From: Aquitalea aquatilis
Lineage (GTDB): Bacteria > Pseudomonadota > Gammaproteobacteria > Burkholderiales > Chromobacteriaceae
Assembly: GCF_005155025.1 (NCBI RefSeq)
Contig: NZ_CP039731.1
Span: 3,968,001 to 4,032,000, forward strand
Direction of reading: 5' to 3'
DNA: 64,000 bases
Below are positions 35,225-43,937 of the stretch, piece by piece (the first letter of the stretch is position 1; each line of letters starts with the position of its first letter). The notes under the pieces are model-generated. The model was not told where the DNA came from, searched no databases, and saw only the letters and a list, made by a program, of their open reading frames with translations. Position numbers and translations under genes: made by a program.

Positions 35225-35868
35225 ATTACCTGGCACATCTGCACCTGGCCCCGGACGATGCCAGCGCCCGCGTCGGCAACCTGCTGGGTGATTTCATCAA
35301 GCCGGCACATGCCGGCCATCTGCCGCTGGTGCTGCAACAAGGCATGGCCCTGCACCGCTGGATCGACAGCTATACCGACAGTCACCCGCTGGTATTACAA
35401 AGCAAGGCACGCATTGCCGCAGCACGGCGACGCTATGCCGGCATCCTGGTGGATATTTTTTACGATCATTTTCTGGCGCGGCACTGGCAGCAATTTTCTG
35501 CCATGCCGCTGGCCACATTTACCCGCCGCAGTTATGCCGAGCTACAGCAACACCGCCAATGGCTGCCGCCACGCCTGCTCGAGATACTGCCGCGCATGCA
35601 GGCCGAAGACTGGCTGCTGTCCTATGCCAGCCACAGCGGCATTGCGGCGGTGCTGGATGGTTTCTCCCGCCACCGCATTCAGCGTGCCAATCCGGTCGCG
35701 GCCGGCATCGAGGACCTACAGCAGCACCATGCAGCGCTGGAGCAGGACTTCCTCGCCTTCTACCCGCAATTGCAGCAGGCACTGCGCGACATGCAGGCTA
35801 GCGATGCAGCAGATTGGCATTACTCTGAATCAGCTCGACAAACAGCTGCTCCACCCCTTCCCACATGA
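35221..35868 (+). CDS. acpH: Acyl carrier protein phosphodiesterase-like protein
   Basis: 215 aa. The family start MNYLAHLHLA is intact, as are the metal-binding HD-like segments (NLLGDFIKP, LHRWIDSYTDSH, ILVDIFYDHFLARHW). AcpH removes the 4'-phosphopantetheine arm from acyl carrier protein; some relatives act on other phosphodiesters. E. coli AcpH is about 193 aa; the extra C-terminal residues here run 71 bp into the 3' end of the convergent marC gene, so the tail is unusual. It is coupled to the HutD gene by ATGA. Confidence 0.85.
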   Translation: MNYLAHLHLAPDDASARVGNLLGDFIKPAHAGHLPLVLQQGMALHRWIDSYTDSHPLVLQSKARIAAARRRYAGILVDIFYDHFLARHWQQFSAMPLATFTRRSYAELQQHRQWLPPRLLEILPRMQAEDWLLSYASHSGIAAVLDGFSRHRIQRANPVAAGIEDLQQHHAALEQDFLAFYPQLQQALRDMQASDAADWHYSESARQTAAPPLPT

Positions 35869-36502
35869 TCTGCACCCCCAGACACATCAGGATGAAGGCT
35901 GACAGGCGCAGGAACACCACCGAGCCGGTCTGCCCCAGATAGCCCAGCAGCTTGTCGGCATGGCGGTAGCACATATACACCAGCACCGACAGCGACAGCA
36001 CGGCCGCCAGGCTGGCCATGGGCACCAGCATGTACTTGATCATCGGCTTGCCGGTTACCGTCAGCGATGCGCCCACGGTGATCGAGACCGAAATCGAACC
36101 CGGCCCCACCGTCAGCGGAAAGGTCAGCGGGTAAAACGCCCGCTGCTTGAGTTCATCGCGGTTTTCCTGCCGCACCGGCTCGCTGGAGGGCTGGGTACTC
36201 TCGGCCGGGTTGTCATTCAGCATGCGCCACGCCGCCAGCGAAATCAGCAGGCCGCCGGACAACTGCACCACCGGCAACGACACCCCGAAAAATTCCAGCA
36301 CAAAACTGCCCACATACATGCTGCCCAGCAGCAACAGGAAGCAGTACATGGCAATACGCCGCGCCAGGAAGGCACGCTGCTGCTTGCTGTTGCGCGCCGT
36401 CATGGAAATGAAAATGGGCACCAGTCCGGGGGGATTGATGATGGGCAGCAAGGCTGCCAGCACAAATAGATACTTGCTGAAAAAAAGCGACATCAAGGCC
36501 AT
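35798..36502 (-). CDS. MarC family integral membrane protein
   Basis: 234 aa from the ATG at 36502, with GGAG 9 bp upstream; a longer frame exists but lacks family similarity. It has six membrane helices, starting LFVLAALLPIINPPGLVPIF, and the family core FYPLTFPLTVGPGSISVSIT. MarC/UPF0056 proteins are inner-membrane proteins of unknown transport role; despite the name they are not shown to cause multidrug resistance. Its 3' end overlaps the convergent acpH-like gene by 71 bp. Confidence 0.88.
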   Translation of the reverse strand: MALMSLFFSKYLFVLAALLPIINPPGLVPIFISMTARNSKQQRAFLARRIAMYCFLLLLGSMYVGSFVLEFFGVSLPVVQLSGGLLISLAAWRMLNDNPAESTQPSSEPVRQENRDELKQRAFYPLTFPLTVGPGSISVSITVGASLTVTGKPMIKYMLVPMASLAAVLSLSVLVYMCYRHADKLLGYLGQTGSVVFLRLSAFILMCLGVQIMWEGVEQLFVELIQSNANLLHR

Positions 36503-36640
36503 ATTATTGTTCTCCGGGTATGCACCCGCAATGCGGTGGTGGGGTCTGCCAACGTCGGCTGAGTGCGGCGATTGTAGCCTGCCGGCGGCACAGATACACC
36601 ATTGCTGAACAGCACGTGATCGCGCTGTCAGCACACACGA

Positions 36641-36667
36641 CAACGGCCCGGTCAAACCGGGCCGTTG
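36641..36667 (-). terminator. Terminator after lysP
   Basis: A perfect 12-bp stem (CAACGGCCCGGT / ACCGGGCCGTTG) with a 3-nt loop lies 22 bp past the lysP stop. It lacks a T-run but is very stable. Confidence 0.7.
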
Positions 36668-36688
36668 CATGGCAGTTCAGACGAGCAA

Positions 36689-38212
36689 TCAGCCGGTGGT
36701 TTGCTGCGCCAGTTGGCCGTCAGCCAGCTCATCGCGCTTGAGCTGGGCGTGCGCCTCGGCCAGTGCGATCTTGTCCAGCGCAATCAGCTTGCTGCCGTGC
36801 TTCCATTTGTAGCCCAGCCACAGCAACAGGAACAGCGGAATGCCAATATAGGTGGCAATGATGCCGTTCCAGTCCACCTTGGCACTGGTGAAGGCGGCAT
36901 AGTTCTGACCCAGCATGATCAGCATGCACAGCGCGAAGGCAAACAGCGGCCCCAGCGGGAACCAGCGCGCCTTGTAGGGCAGATCGGCCAGATCATATCC
37001 CTGCTTCACATAGGCACGGCGGAAGCGGTAATGGCAGATGGCAATCCCCAGCCAGGCGATGAAACCGGTCATGCCGGAAGAATTCAGCAGCCACAGATAG
37101 ACGGCATTGCTCTCGAACAGCGAAGTCAGGAAGCACAGCGCGGCAATCACCGTGGTGGCATACAGTGCATTGCGCGGTACGCCACTGCTCGACAGCTGGC
37201 CGAACCAGGCCGGTGCCATCTTGTTCTTGGCCATCACATACAGCATGCGGGTAGAGGCATACATGCCGGAATTACCGGCCGACAGGATGGCCGACAGGAT
37301 AACCGCGTTCATCAGGCTGGCCGACAGCGCCAGACCGGCGCGACTGAACACCAGGGTGAAGGGACTGGCCCCCACATCCTGCACGTCGTTCTTCAGCAGC
37401 ATCGGATCGTTATACGGCAGGATGAAGCCGATGATCAGGATGGACAGCATGTAGAACATCAGGATGCGCCAGAAAATCTGCTTCACCGCGCGCGGAATGG
37501 TCTTGGCCGGATGACTGGACTCGCCTGCCGCCACACCGATCAGCTCAGTGCCCTGGAAAGAGAAACCGACAATCATCGACACGCTGACAAAGGCCGCCAT
37601 ACCGCCGACAAAGGGGCCGTCACCATGCGTGAATACGCTCAAGCCCGGCGCATAACGACTGTTGTCCGGATGGAACATGATGCCCCAGATCATCATGAAA
37701 CCGATGATGATGAAGGCGATGATGGTGATGACCTTGAGCATGGAACACCAGAACTCCGCCTCGCCAAAACCCTTCACCGAGAAATAATTGAGGGCAAAGA
37801 TGATGGCCAGGAACACAGCACTCCACACCACGCCAGGCACATGCGGAAACCAGTAATGCATCACGATGGAGGCTGCCGCCAGTTCCACGGCAATGGTTAC
37901 CGCCCAGTTATACCAATAGTTCCAGCCCTGGGCGAAACCAAAGGAGTGATCAACGAAACGCGAACCATATACCTGAAAAGAACCGGACACCGGCATGAAA
38001 GCCGCCATCTCGCCCAGGCTGGTCATCAGGAAATACACCATCAGCCCGATCAGGGCATAGGACAGCAAGGCACCGCCCGGTCCGGAAGTGGCTACCGTGG
38101 CCCCCGAGGCCAGAAACAAGCCGGTGCCGATGGAGCCGCCAATGGCGATCATGGACAGGTGACGCGCCTGCAGGCTGCGCCGTAGTCCTTCGCCTTCTCT
38201 ATTATTTTCCAT
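36689..38212 (-). CDS. lysP: Lysine-specific permease
   Basis: 507 aa from the ATG at 38212; a GTG four codons earlier is less likely. It is an APC-superfamily permease with 12 membrane helices. The N-terminal LRRSLQARHLSMIAIGGSIG and GPGGALLSYALIGLMVYFLM are very close to E. coli LysP as remembered, as is NYFSVKGFGEAEFW. LysP imports L-lysine with protons and in E. coli also inhibits the acid sensor CadC. No cad genes and no lysine riboswitch are seen here. A strong terminator follows. Confidence 0.9.
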   Translation of the reverse strand: MENNREGEGLRRSLQARHLSMIAIGGSIGTGLFLASGATVATSGPGGALLSYALIGLMVYFLMTSLGEMAAFMPVSGSFQVYGSRFVDHSFGFAQGWNYWYNWAVTIAVELAAASIVMHYWFPHVPGVVWSAVFLAIIFALNYFSVKGFGEAEFWCSMLKVITIIAFIIIGFMMIWGIMFHPDNSRYAPGLSVFTHGDGPFVGGMAAFVSVSMIVGFSFQGTELIGVAAGESSHPAKTIPRAVKQIFWRILMFYMLSILIIGFILPYNDPMLLKNDVQDVGASPFTLVFSRAGLALSASLMNAVILSAILSAGNSGMYASTRMLYVMAKNKMAPAWFGQLSSSGVPRNALYATTVIAALCFLTSLFESNAVYLWLLNSSGMTGFIAWLGIAICHYRFRRAYVKQGYDLADLPYKARWFPLGPLFAFALCMLIMLGQNYAAFTSAKVDWNGIIATYIGIPLFLLLWLGYKWKHGSKLIALDKIALAEAHAQLKRDELADGQLAQQTTG

Positions 38213-38709
38213 AGTCTGTCCCACTGCAGAGTTTCCAACTGTTACCCCCCTTGCCGGTAATAAACATCAGCAAAGGGTAATGATCGAAACCGTACAGGAT
38301 GTCAGCAGGCCACGGAATAATCCAGCCAAATTTTGTATTGAATTGTAAGAATATGAATGATGAATTTTCTTTTAATGACAAAAATCAAGCAATTGTCACT
38401 TGTGGCCCGCGCCACAGGGCGGCGCACAAGGCAAATGGGCCATGCCGGCACCCACACCCAGCTCATCACCAAGAGCCCGAACACTGCCCCCCCGCCTGAC
38501 TTGCCGATGACTCAGGCCGCAGCACCCGGAGTAGCCGGCACGCGCAAGCGAGCATCCACCACGGCCGGCACGGGCAATCCAGCGCCAATCGCGTGCCGGA
38601 CTGCGCGTCTTGCAACAGATGGCACCTTCGCTAAGCTGCGGATGCATAAGTGTTTTTAGCCATTGCAACAGCACGGCAAGGGACCAAGCCAATTCCGCCT
38701 ACATTTCTA

Positions 38710-38738
38710 CTGACAAATCAGCCATTTAGCCGTATAAT
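38710..38738 (+). promoter_or_regulatory. Sigma-70-type promoter for infA
   Basis: CTGACA (38710-38715) and a perfect TATAAT (38733-38738) are separated by 17 bp. Transcription would start near 38745, giving a leader of about 200 nt before the infA ATG. It is the clearest promoter in the window. Confidence 0.75.
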
Positions 38739-38744
38739 GCGCCC

Positions 38745-38944
38745 TGCCTCCTTCCGGACCGTTCCCCAGCACGGGGTTCAATCCGTCTGCCTTGCCTTGG
38801 TAACGGCACATTTTTACTGTGTGCTACCTGTCTTACCTGCTTGGTTATCGATAGAAGCAATCTGTTATCACAGATCGTGCGGCGCTCCGTGAGGGACTGC
38901 CGCATGGGCTATTGGCCCACCCGTTACACTGAAAGGAATCGTTA
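38745..38944 (+). other. Long structured 5' leader of infA
   Basis: Short GC hairpins are visible: CCCC-AGCA-CGGGG near 38763, a GCGGC / GCCGC pair near 38880-38903, and TGGGC-TATTG-GCCCA at 38905-38919 about 20 nt before the ribosome site (GAAAGGA). Such a leader could control translation of infA. It matches no riboswitch class I know. Confidence 0.45.
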
Positions 38945-39208
38945 ATGTCCAAAGAAGACATGATCGAGCTGCAAGGCGTTGTCATTGAAATGCTGCCGGA
39001 ATCGCGCTTCCGCGTGCGTCTGGACAACAACGTGGAAATCCTGGCCTATGGCTCGGGCAAGATGAAGATGCACCGCATCCGCGTCCTGGTTGGCGACCGC
39101 GTTACCGTGGAAATGTCTCCCTACGACCTGACCAAGGGTCGCATCAACTTCCGTCACCCGACCGCACCGGTTGGCGGCGGCGCACCGCACCACTTCAAGC
39201 GTCGTTGA
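38945..39208 (+). CDS. infA: Translation initiation factor IF-1 (extended paralogue)
   Basis: 87 aa; typical IF-1 is 72. The OB-fold core is intact ([19 protein letters not shown], then [20 protein letters not shown] and KGRINFR). A 15-residue tail ([16 protein letters not shown]) extends it. IF-1 binds the 30S A site with IF-2 and IF-3. Betaproteobacteria often have a second infA outside the ribosomal-protein cluster, and this copy is clearly not in that cluster. A good ribosome site precedes the ATG. Confidence 0.92.
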   Translation: MSKEDMIELQGVVIEMLPESRFRVRLDNNVEILAYGSGKMKMHRIRVLVGDRVTVEMSPYDLTKGRINFRHPTAPVGGGAPHHFKRR

Positions 39209-39578
39209 TAAGCTGAGTCCCCTCGCGGCCACTCAGCCCACCTGTGGGTCGCGTAGTCAGTTCCTGCCTTGCCCGCCGGCTATTCTGCCCGGCATCATAT
39301 CGCAGCACACTGCCCCGGAAGTGATGACCATATGGTCCATCGCTTTGCGGCAGGTGACCGCTTGACGGCTGCCCGGCCGCCGGACCCTAGTCCCGGCCTT
39401 CAGCCGCCTGCTTTTGCCCTTGCGCCATTCTGCCGTCGAATCGCAATCTCTTCACCGTGAAATCCGGTAAAATTTCTAGCAAAAATTTACAAATCACTGA
39501 TTTATCGATTTTTCTACTGGCAAGAAGGCATGACACCTGCTTAGATTGAGACATACTCTTCTGAACAGTGCGTCAGCC
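39209..39578 (+). other. 370-bp gap between infA and the REC-EAL gene
   Basis: No gene seen. A 7-bp inverted repeat (GCTGAGT / ACTCAGC, 39212-39237) directly follows the infA stop and may end its transcript. A 12-bp palindrome GACCATATGGTC lies at 39326-39337. The last 100 bp is AT-rich and probably carries the promoter of the downstream gene. Confidence 0.5.
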
Positions 39579-40778
39579 ATGACCAGCCAGATTCCAAGAC
39601 AGATCCTGCTCGCTGAAGACAGCAGCAGTCAGCGCAGCCTGCTCAAGGCGCTCTGCCTGCAAATACCCAATACCGTGGTGCACGAAGCTGCCGACGGCAG
39701 CTGGGCGTTTCAGCTCAGTCGCAAGATTCCCAAACTGGACCTGGTCATCACCGATCTGAACATGCCCGGCATGGATGGTATCGAGCTGGTGGAGCAGCTG
39801 TCGCGCCAGCCGCATATTCCCTCGCTGCTGCTGATCAGCGGCCACTCGCCGGAACTGCTGTCCAACAGCGTGCGCGCCGCCCAGGAGCTGGGTTTTACCG
39901 GCATCGGTCATCTGGCCAAACCAATCGATGATGACCTGTTTCTGACCGAAATCACCCGCCTGCTCGATGTGCATCAGGACATCAGCGACAGCAAGAGCAG
40001 CCTGCCGCTGATCGACATCATTACCGGGCTGGCACACAACCAGTTTTGCGCCTTCTATCAGCCGATTTACGATTTGTGCCAGGGCCGCGCCGTGCAGATC
40101 GAGGCGCTGGCGCGCTGGCGGCATCCGCAGCAAGGCATACTGGGGCCCAACCAGTTCATCGGCATGCTGGAGCACGAAGGCTTTATCTCGCTGCTGACCA
40201 ACCGCATCGTGCAAACCAGCCTGGACATGCTGATCCGCGAGCCGAACATGCAACAGCTGCGGCTGTCGATCAATCTGTCGCGCCGCCTGCTGGATGACCG
40301 CGAGTTTCTCGACTGGCTGGTCGAACAGGTGGCATCACGCGGACTGGCGTTTGACCGCATCGTGCTGGAAATCACCGAAACCATGGCCTTCACCAATTTC
40401 GGCCACACCCTGGCTACCCTGCTGCGGCTGCGCATGCGTGGCTTCGAATTGTCGCTGGATGATTTTGGCACTGGCCATACCACGCTGGAACACATCAAGA
40501 ACCTGCCGCTGACCGAGCTGAAGTTCGACCGCATCCTGATCAAGGACATCCACCGCGATGCCCGCAGCCAGAGCATCATTTCCGGCATGGCCAATATTGC
40601 CCGCGAACTGGGCCTGCGCATGGTGGCAGAAGGCATAGACAACACCGATGATCTGGACTACCTGTGCACACAGCATCCGGACATCGAGCTACAAGGCTTT
40701 CTGCTATGCCGGCCCGTACCGGCCGAAGAACTGGGCAAGCACATCTTCCCCAGCTGTCAGTTCAGCCGGCGCGCCTGA
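39579..40778 (+). CDS. Response regulator with EAL c-di-GMP phosphodiesterase domain (RocR-like)
   Basis: 399 aa from the ATG at 39579. The receiver domain (~8-130) has acidic pair Glu13/Asp14, phospho-acceptor Asp59 in ITDLNMPG, Ser87 and Lys114. The EAL domain (~150-395) keeps the full catalytic set: Glu175 (EAL), Asn232, Glu264, Asp294/Asp295 (LDDFGTG), Lys315, Glu351 and Gln372. These fall one residue off the positions known for Pseudomonas RocR, so the architecture is nearly identical. It should hydrolyse c-di-GMP in a phosphorylation-dependent manner. No sensor kinase is adjacent, so the partner is unknown. Confidence 0.92.
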   Translation: MTSQIPRQILLAEDSSSQRSLLKALCLQIPNTVVHEAADGSWAFQLSRKIPKLDLVITDLNMPGMDGIELVEQLSRQPHIPSLLLISGHSPELLSNSVRAAQELGFTGIGHLAKPIDDDLFLTEITRLLDVHQDISDSKSSLPLIDIITGLAHNQFCAFYQPIYDLCQGRAVQIEALARWRHPQQGILGPNQFIGMLEHEGFISLLTNRIVQTSLDMLIREPNMQQLRLSINLSRRLLDDREFLDWLVEQVASRGLAFDRIVLEITETMAFTNFGHTLATLLRLRMRGFELSLDDFGTGHTTLEHIKNLPLTELKFDRILIKDIHRDARSQSIISGMANIARELGLRMVAEGIDNTDDLDYLCTQHPDIELQGFLLCRPVPAEELGKHIFPSCQFSRRA

Positions 40779-40799
40779 GCGCCCCACCGCCCCGCCGCA

Positions 40800-41207
40800 T
40801 CAATCTGGGATCTTGCCGCGCAAGGCCTTGATGCCGCTGCGCCGCGACTTGCCCTCCAGCCTGCGCTGTTTCGAGCCATAAGTAGGCCGGGTGGCATGCC
40901 TGGCCTTGGGCACATGCGCTGCCGCATCCACCATGGCCTGCAGCCGCGCCAGTGCATCGGCCCGGTTCAGCTCCTGCGTGCGGTGTTGCTGCGCCTTGAT
41001 GATGATGACGCCCTCCTTGCTCAGGCGGGCATCCCCCAGGGCCAATAGCCGCAGTTTGACGCGCTCGGGCAGGCTGGAAGCCATGACATCGAAACGCAAG
41101 TGAATGGCAGACGAGACCTTGTTGACGTTCTGGCCACCCGCGCCCTGGGCGCGGATGGCCGTCAGCTCTACCTGTTGCGGGTCGATGCGGCAATCTTCGC
41201 GAGCCAT
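40800..41207 (-). CDS. arfB: Alternative ribosome-rescue factor ArfB (YaeJ)
   Basis: 135 aa. The catalytic GGQ motif is at residues 24-26 (AQGAGGQNVNKV). The basic tail (RPTYGSKQRRLEGKSRRSG), which enters the empty mRNA channel, is intact. ArfB hydrolyses peptidyl-tRNA on ribosomes stalled without a stop codon. The length fits the family. It converges with the REC-EAL gene, 21 bp apart, and lies 4 bp after the YecD-like gene on the same strand. Confidence 0.94.
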   Translation of the reverse strand: MAREDCRIDPQQVELTAIRAQGAGGQNVNKVSSAIHLRFDVMASSLPERVKLRLLALGDARLSKEGVIIIKAQQHRTQELNRADALARLQAMVDAAAHVPKARHATRPTYGSKQRRLEGKSRRSGIKALRGKIPD

Positions 41208-41211
41208 GCGG

Positions 41212-41787
41212 CTAGACGGCCAGTGCCTGCAGCACCTCGGCGGTACTGCGCACCCGACCCAGCCGCGGAAAGATATGCTGCACGGAAAACTGGTGACACT
41301 CCAGCTGCGGGCAGCTCATGGCATCTTCTGCCAGCACCACGGCATAGCCACGCTCCCAGGCGGCACGCGCCGTCGAATCCACCCCGATATGGGTGGAGAT
41401 GCCCGCCAGCACCACGGTGCGCACACCGCGCCGGCGCAGTTGCAAATCCAGCTCGGTGCCATAAAAGGCATTCCACTGTCGCTTGATGATCTGGATGTCG
41501 CTGGCCGCCACCTCCAGCTCTGCTGGCTGTTGCAGCCAGTTGTCCGGCACCTGCGTGGCTGGCGGCTGCAGGTCGGTGGGCAGCTTCAGTGCATCCCCTC
41601 CATCGGCCGACCAGCCCACTCGCACCAGCACCACCGGCGCACCAGCTGCGCGAAACGCCCGCGCCAGCGTGGCCGAGCGTTCCAGCACCTGTTCGGTGTC
41701 ATAGGGTTGTTTGGCAAAACCGAGAATGCCCTGCTGCAGATCGACCAGGATCAGGGCGGTGGTGGCGGGATCAAAACGGTCCGGCAT
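41212..41787 (-). CDS. Isochorismatase-family hydrolase (YecD-like)
   Basis: 191 aa from the ATG at 41787, with GAGG 6 bp upstream. Asp16 (LILVDLQQG) and Lys102 (IIKRQWNAFYGTEL) of the catalytic triad are present. The position of the usual nucleophilic Cys is Gly135 in GISTHIGVDSTA. E. coli YecD and EntB-type isochorismatases also have Gly there, so the protein is not a nicotinamidase-type enzyme. The sequence is close to YecD throughout as remembered. The substrate is unknown. It is followed 4 bp later by arfB. Confidence 0.87.
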   Translation of the reverse strand: MPDRFDPATTALILVDLQQGILGFAKQPYDTEQVLERSATLARAFRAAGAPVVLVRVGWSADGGDALKLPTDLQPPATQVPDNWLQQPAELEVAASDIQIIKRQWNAFYGTELDLQLRRRGVRTVVLAGISTHIGVDSTARAAWERGYAVVLAEDAMSCPQLECHQFSVQHIFPRLGRVRSTAEVLQALAV

Positions 41788-41855
41788 GGCAGTCCTCAAA
41801 CAGTGACAAGACAGGCTCCGACGATACTACTGCCAGCGCCGCTTCAACAAGAAAA

Positions 41856-41883
41856 ATGGCGAAACGCCGCAGCGTTTCGCCAT
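41856..41883 (-). terminator. Terminator after the nitronate monooxygenase gene
   Basis: A perfect 11-bp stem (ATGGCGAAACG / CGTTTCGCCAT) with a 6-nt loop is followed on the minus strand by TTTTCTTG. Confidence 0.85.
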
Positions 41884-41924
41884 GTTCCACTACCGGTCCA
41901 GCCAGACCAGGTGCGGGTACGACA

Positions 41925-43169
41925 TCAATCCGGCAGGGCGACCTTGCCATCCTTGCTGAACTGGTAGTCCTTGAACACGTGTTCGGCGCTGAGGATCTGG
42001 TAGCTGCCATCCTCGTTGCGACGGGTGGTGTCCTTCAGACGATAGGTGTATTGACCGCAGGTCCAGCAATCGAAGTTGCGCATATGCGTACACAGACAGG
42101 TCTTGTCCATCACCTTGATGCGGCGCTCGCCCGGATGGGCGGCCACTTCGCGGTTATAGGCCTGGATGTAGGCACAGCCGCCGCTGGCGTCCAGCAGATA
42201 GCCGTAAGCCTCGCAATTGGGGCGAATGCCGTCGCCAATGGCCGGGCAGGACTTGATCATGCGCATCGGGTAGCCGGTCGGCGACAGCTGGTTGACTTCG
42301 ATATCGTCTTCCGTCGCCTTGAAATACTCCTGCTGCACCTTTTCCGGCAGGCCGCATTCGCGGGTGACAGTAAAGCGGGTGGCCACCTGCACAGCACCAG
42401 CACCGTTTTCCAGAAAGGCCGTGGCATCGCTGCCGGTAAAGATGCCGCCAGCCGGAATCAGCGGAATATCCAGCTGCTCGGCCTGCATCCAGGCGTGAAT
42501 CTCGGCCACGATGGTCGCCAGATCATACTGCGCCCAGTCCATGCCGAAACCCAGGTGACCGCCAGCCAGCGGGCCTTCCACCACCACGTAGTCCGGCAGA
42601 CGGCCGGTACGGGCGGATTTTTTCAGGAACAGCTGCAAGGCGCGCAAGGACGAAACAATGATGCCCAGCTTCACATCACGAAAACGCGGATGGTCTTCGA
42701 TCAGTGCAAACGAGCCCAGATGCAGGCCCGCAGCCAGGGTGATGCCGTCGATGCCGGCATCCATGGCGGTTTGCATGCGTACGCGCAAGGTTTCCTTGGG
42801 CGCATTCATGGTGAGCTTTTCCATACAGTTGATGAAAATCAGCCCGTCGCCCTTTTTGGCTTCCATGGCGGAGCCAACGTGCATTCTGGTGGCTTCGGCC
42901 AGAATATCCAGGTCAAACTTGACCACGGATTTATCGGCGTTTTCCACGTTGAATTTGTACTGTTTGAGCTTGTCCTTGACGAACTTGGTATTGAAGCGGC
43001 GGTCGGTTACCGTCGGCACCATGGCATCGGAAATATGACCGATGCCGCCCAGACGGGCCGCCTCCAGCGACAGGGCAACGGTGGAGATGTCCACACCCAT
43101 GCCACCGACCATGATGGGAACCAGCTCTTGCTTGCCCAGACGCAGGCGGAAATCGTCAACACACTTCAT
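41925..43169 (-). CDS. Nitronate monooxygenase family flavoprotein
   Basis: 414 aa. An FMN-binding TIM barrel (NPD/NMO type) covers residues ~15-330, with PIMVGGMGVDIS at the start and the flavin-phosphate region LIPAGGIFTGSDATAFLENG. Family members oxidise toxic nitronates such as propionate-3-nitronate to semialdehydes. The C-terminal ~90 residues are Cys-rich (DKTCLCTHMRNFDCWTCGQ), longer than in basic NMOs and possibly metal binding. It is monocistronic with a strong terminator. Confidence 0.85.
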   Translation of the reverse strand: MKCVDDFRLRLGKQELVPIMVGGMGVDISTVALSLEAARLGGIGHISDAMVPTVTDRRFNTKFVKDKLKQYKFNVENADKSVVKFDLDILAEATRMHVGSAMEAKKGDGLIFINCMEKLTMNAPKETLRVRMQTAMDAGIDGITLAAGLHLGSFALIEDHPRFRDVKLGIIVSSLRALQLFLKKSARTGRLPDYVVVEGPLAGGHLGFGMDWAQYDLATIVAEIHAWMQAEQLDIPLIPAGGIFTGSDATAFLENGAGAVQVATRFTVTRECGLPEKVQQEYFKATEDDIEVNQLSPTGYPMRMIKSCPAIGDGIRPNCEAYGYLLDASGGCAYIQAYNREVAAHPGERRIKVMDKTCLCTHMRNFDCWTCGQYTYRLKDTTRRNEDGSYQILSAEHVFKDYQFSKDGKVALPD

Positions 43170-43334
43170 TTTGATGAACCTCAGTTTGGCTGGGCGGCAT
43201 TATCCCCCATCCCTTTACACAAAATCCATTTTTTTAGAGTTTTTGCTCGCAGCCAAGATAAGTCAGGCGGACCAGCGGGTGCCAGCGGCCTCCACTCAAG
43301 CATACAAGGCCTTTGTTACCGTGGTGCGCCAGGC

Positions 43335-43805
43335 TCAGCGCATGGCCAGGGGCAGCCGGTCTCGGGTGTCCTTCACGGTTTTCAGCACGATGAAGGAACT
43401 GAAATCACGCATGCCGGGCACCTTGTTCAGCTTCTCGACGATGAAATCGGAAAACGCCGGCAAGCTGCGACAGCGTACATGCAGAATGTAATTGCAGGGC
43501 CCGGTCACCACATAGGCTGCGGTCACCTCCTCGAAAGCCTCCATCTGCTGCAAGAACTCGCCATGCCAGTCATCCCGGCTGCGATCCAGCGTGACCTGCA
43601 CGATGGCCTCCAGCTCGAAGCCCAGCGCCACCGCGTCCAGTTCGGCGTGGTAGCCACGAATCAGCCCCCCCTCCTCCAGCGTGCGTACCCGACGCAAACA
43701 GGCAGATGGCGACAGCGCCACCTGGTCGGCCAGATCCTGATTGCTGAGCCGGCCGTTGTGCTGCAATGCAGAAAGAATCCGCACATCAATGGCATCCAGC
43801 TGCAT
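43335..43805 (-). CDS. kynR: Lrp/AsnC-family regulator, probably KynR
   Basis: 156 aa from the ATG at 43805. A winged helix-turn-helix (LSNQDLADQVALSPSACLRRV) is followed by the RAM effector-binding domain (~65-150). It is divergent from the kynB-kynU operon. In Pseudomonas and Burkholderia an Lrp-type KynR at this position activates the operon in response to kynurenine, so the same role is likely here. A near-perfect inverted repeat lies in the shared promoter region. The name rests on context plus family. Confidence 0.85.
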   Translation of the reverse strand: MQLDAIDVRILSALQHNGRLSNQDLADQVALSPSACLRRVRTLEEGGLIRGYHAELDAVALGFELEAIVQVTLDRSRDDWHGEFLQQMEAFEEVTAAYVVTGPCNYILHVRCRSLPAFSDFIVEKLNKVPGMRDFSSFIVLKTVKDTRDRLPLAMR

Positions 43806-43835
43806 TTGCAACTTCCTTTCTTCCTCAATGAAATT

Positions 43836-43862
43836 TGTTGAATATTCTGCGAAATATCAACA
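43836..43862. promoter_or_regulatory. Candidate KynR operator
   Basis: TGTTGAATATT and AAATATCAACA form an almost perfect 11-bp inverted repeat around CTGCG, between kynR and kynB. A second small dyad (CAAGT-TGA-ACTTG, 43868-43880) follows. The spacing is suited to an Lrp-type dimer array. Confidence 0.6.
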
Positions 43863-43937
43863 CTCCACAAGTTGAACTTGCAATTTTTCAAAACAATCAC
43901 GGTGCTAACATGAATTGTCCAATCCATGGAGAGCACC

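Larger units (their letters stand above)
38213..38944. other. 732-bp gap between lysP and infA
   Basis: The left ~130 bp is AT-rich and should contain the lysP promoter. The middle (about 38400-38690) is GC-rich; open frames exist on both strands but look like chance, without a ribosome site or recognisable protein. The right part holds the infA promoter and its ~200-nt leader, listed separately. Confidence 0.5.

Noticed and set aside
38357-38692. Open frames on both strands in the lysP-infA gap
   Set aside because: Neither has a ribosome site or a familiar sequence; both have the composition expected from chance in GC-rich DNA.
38768-38785. tRNA-like T-loop (GGTTCAATCC) in the infA leader
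   Set aside because: The flanking bases do not pair as a T-arm and no acceptor or anticodon arm can be placed.
41589-43841. 750-codon plus-strand frame opposite the nitronate monooxygenase region
   Set aside because: It crosses three well-supported genes on the other strand and gives no recognisable protein.
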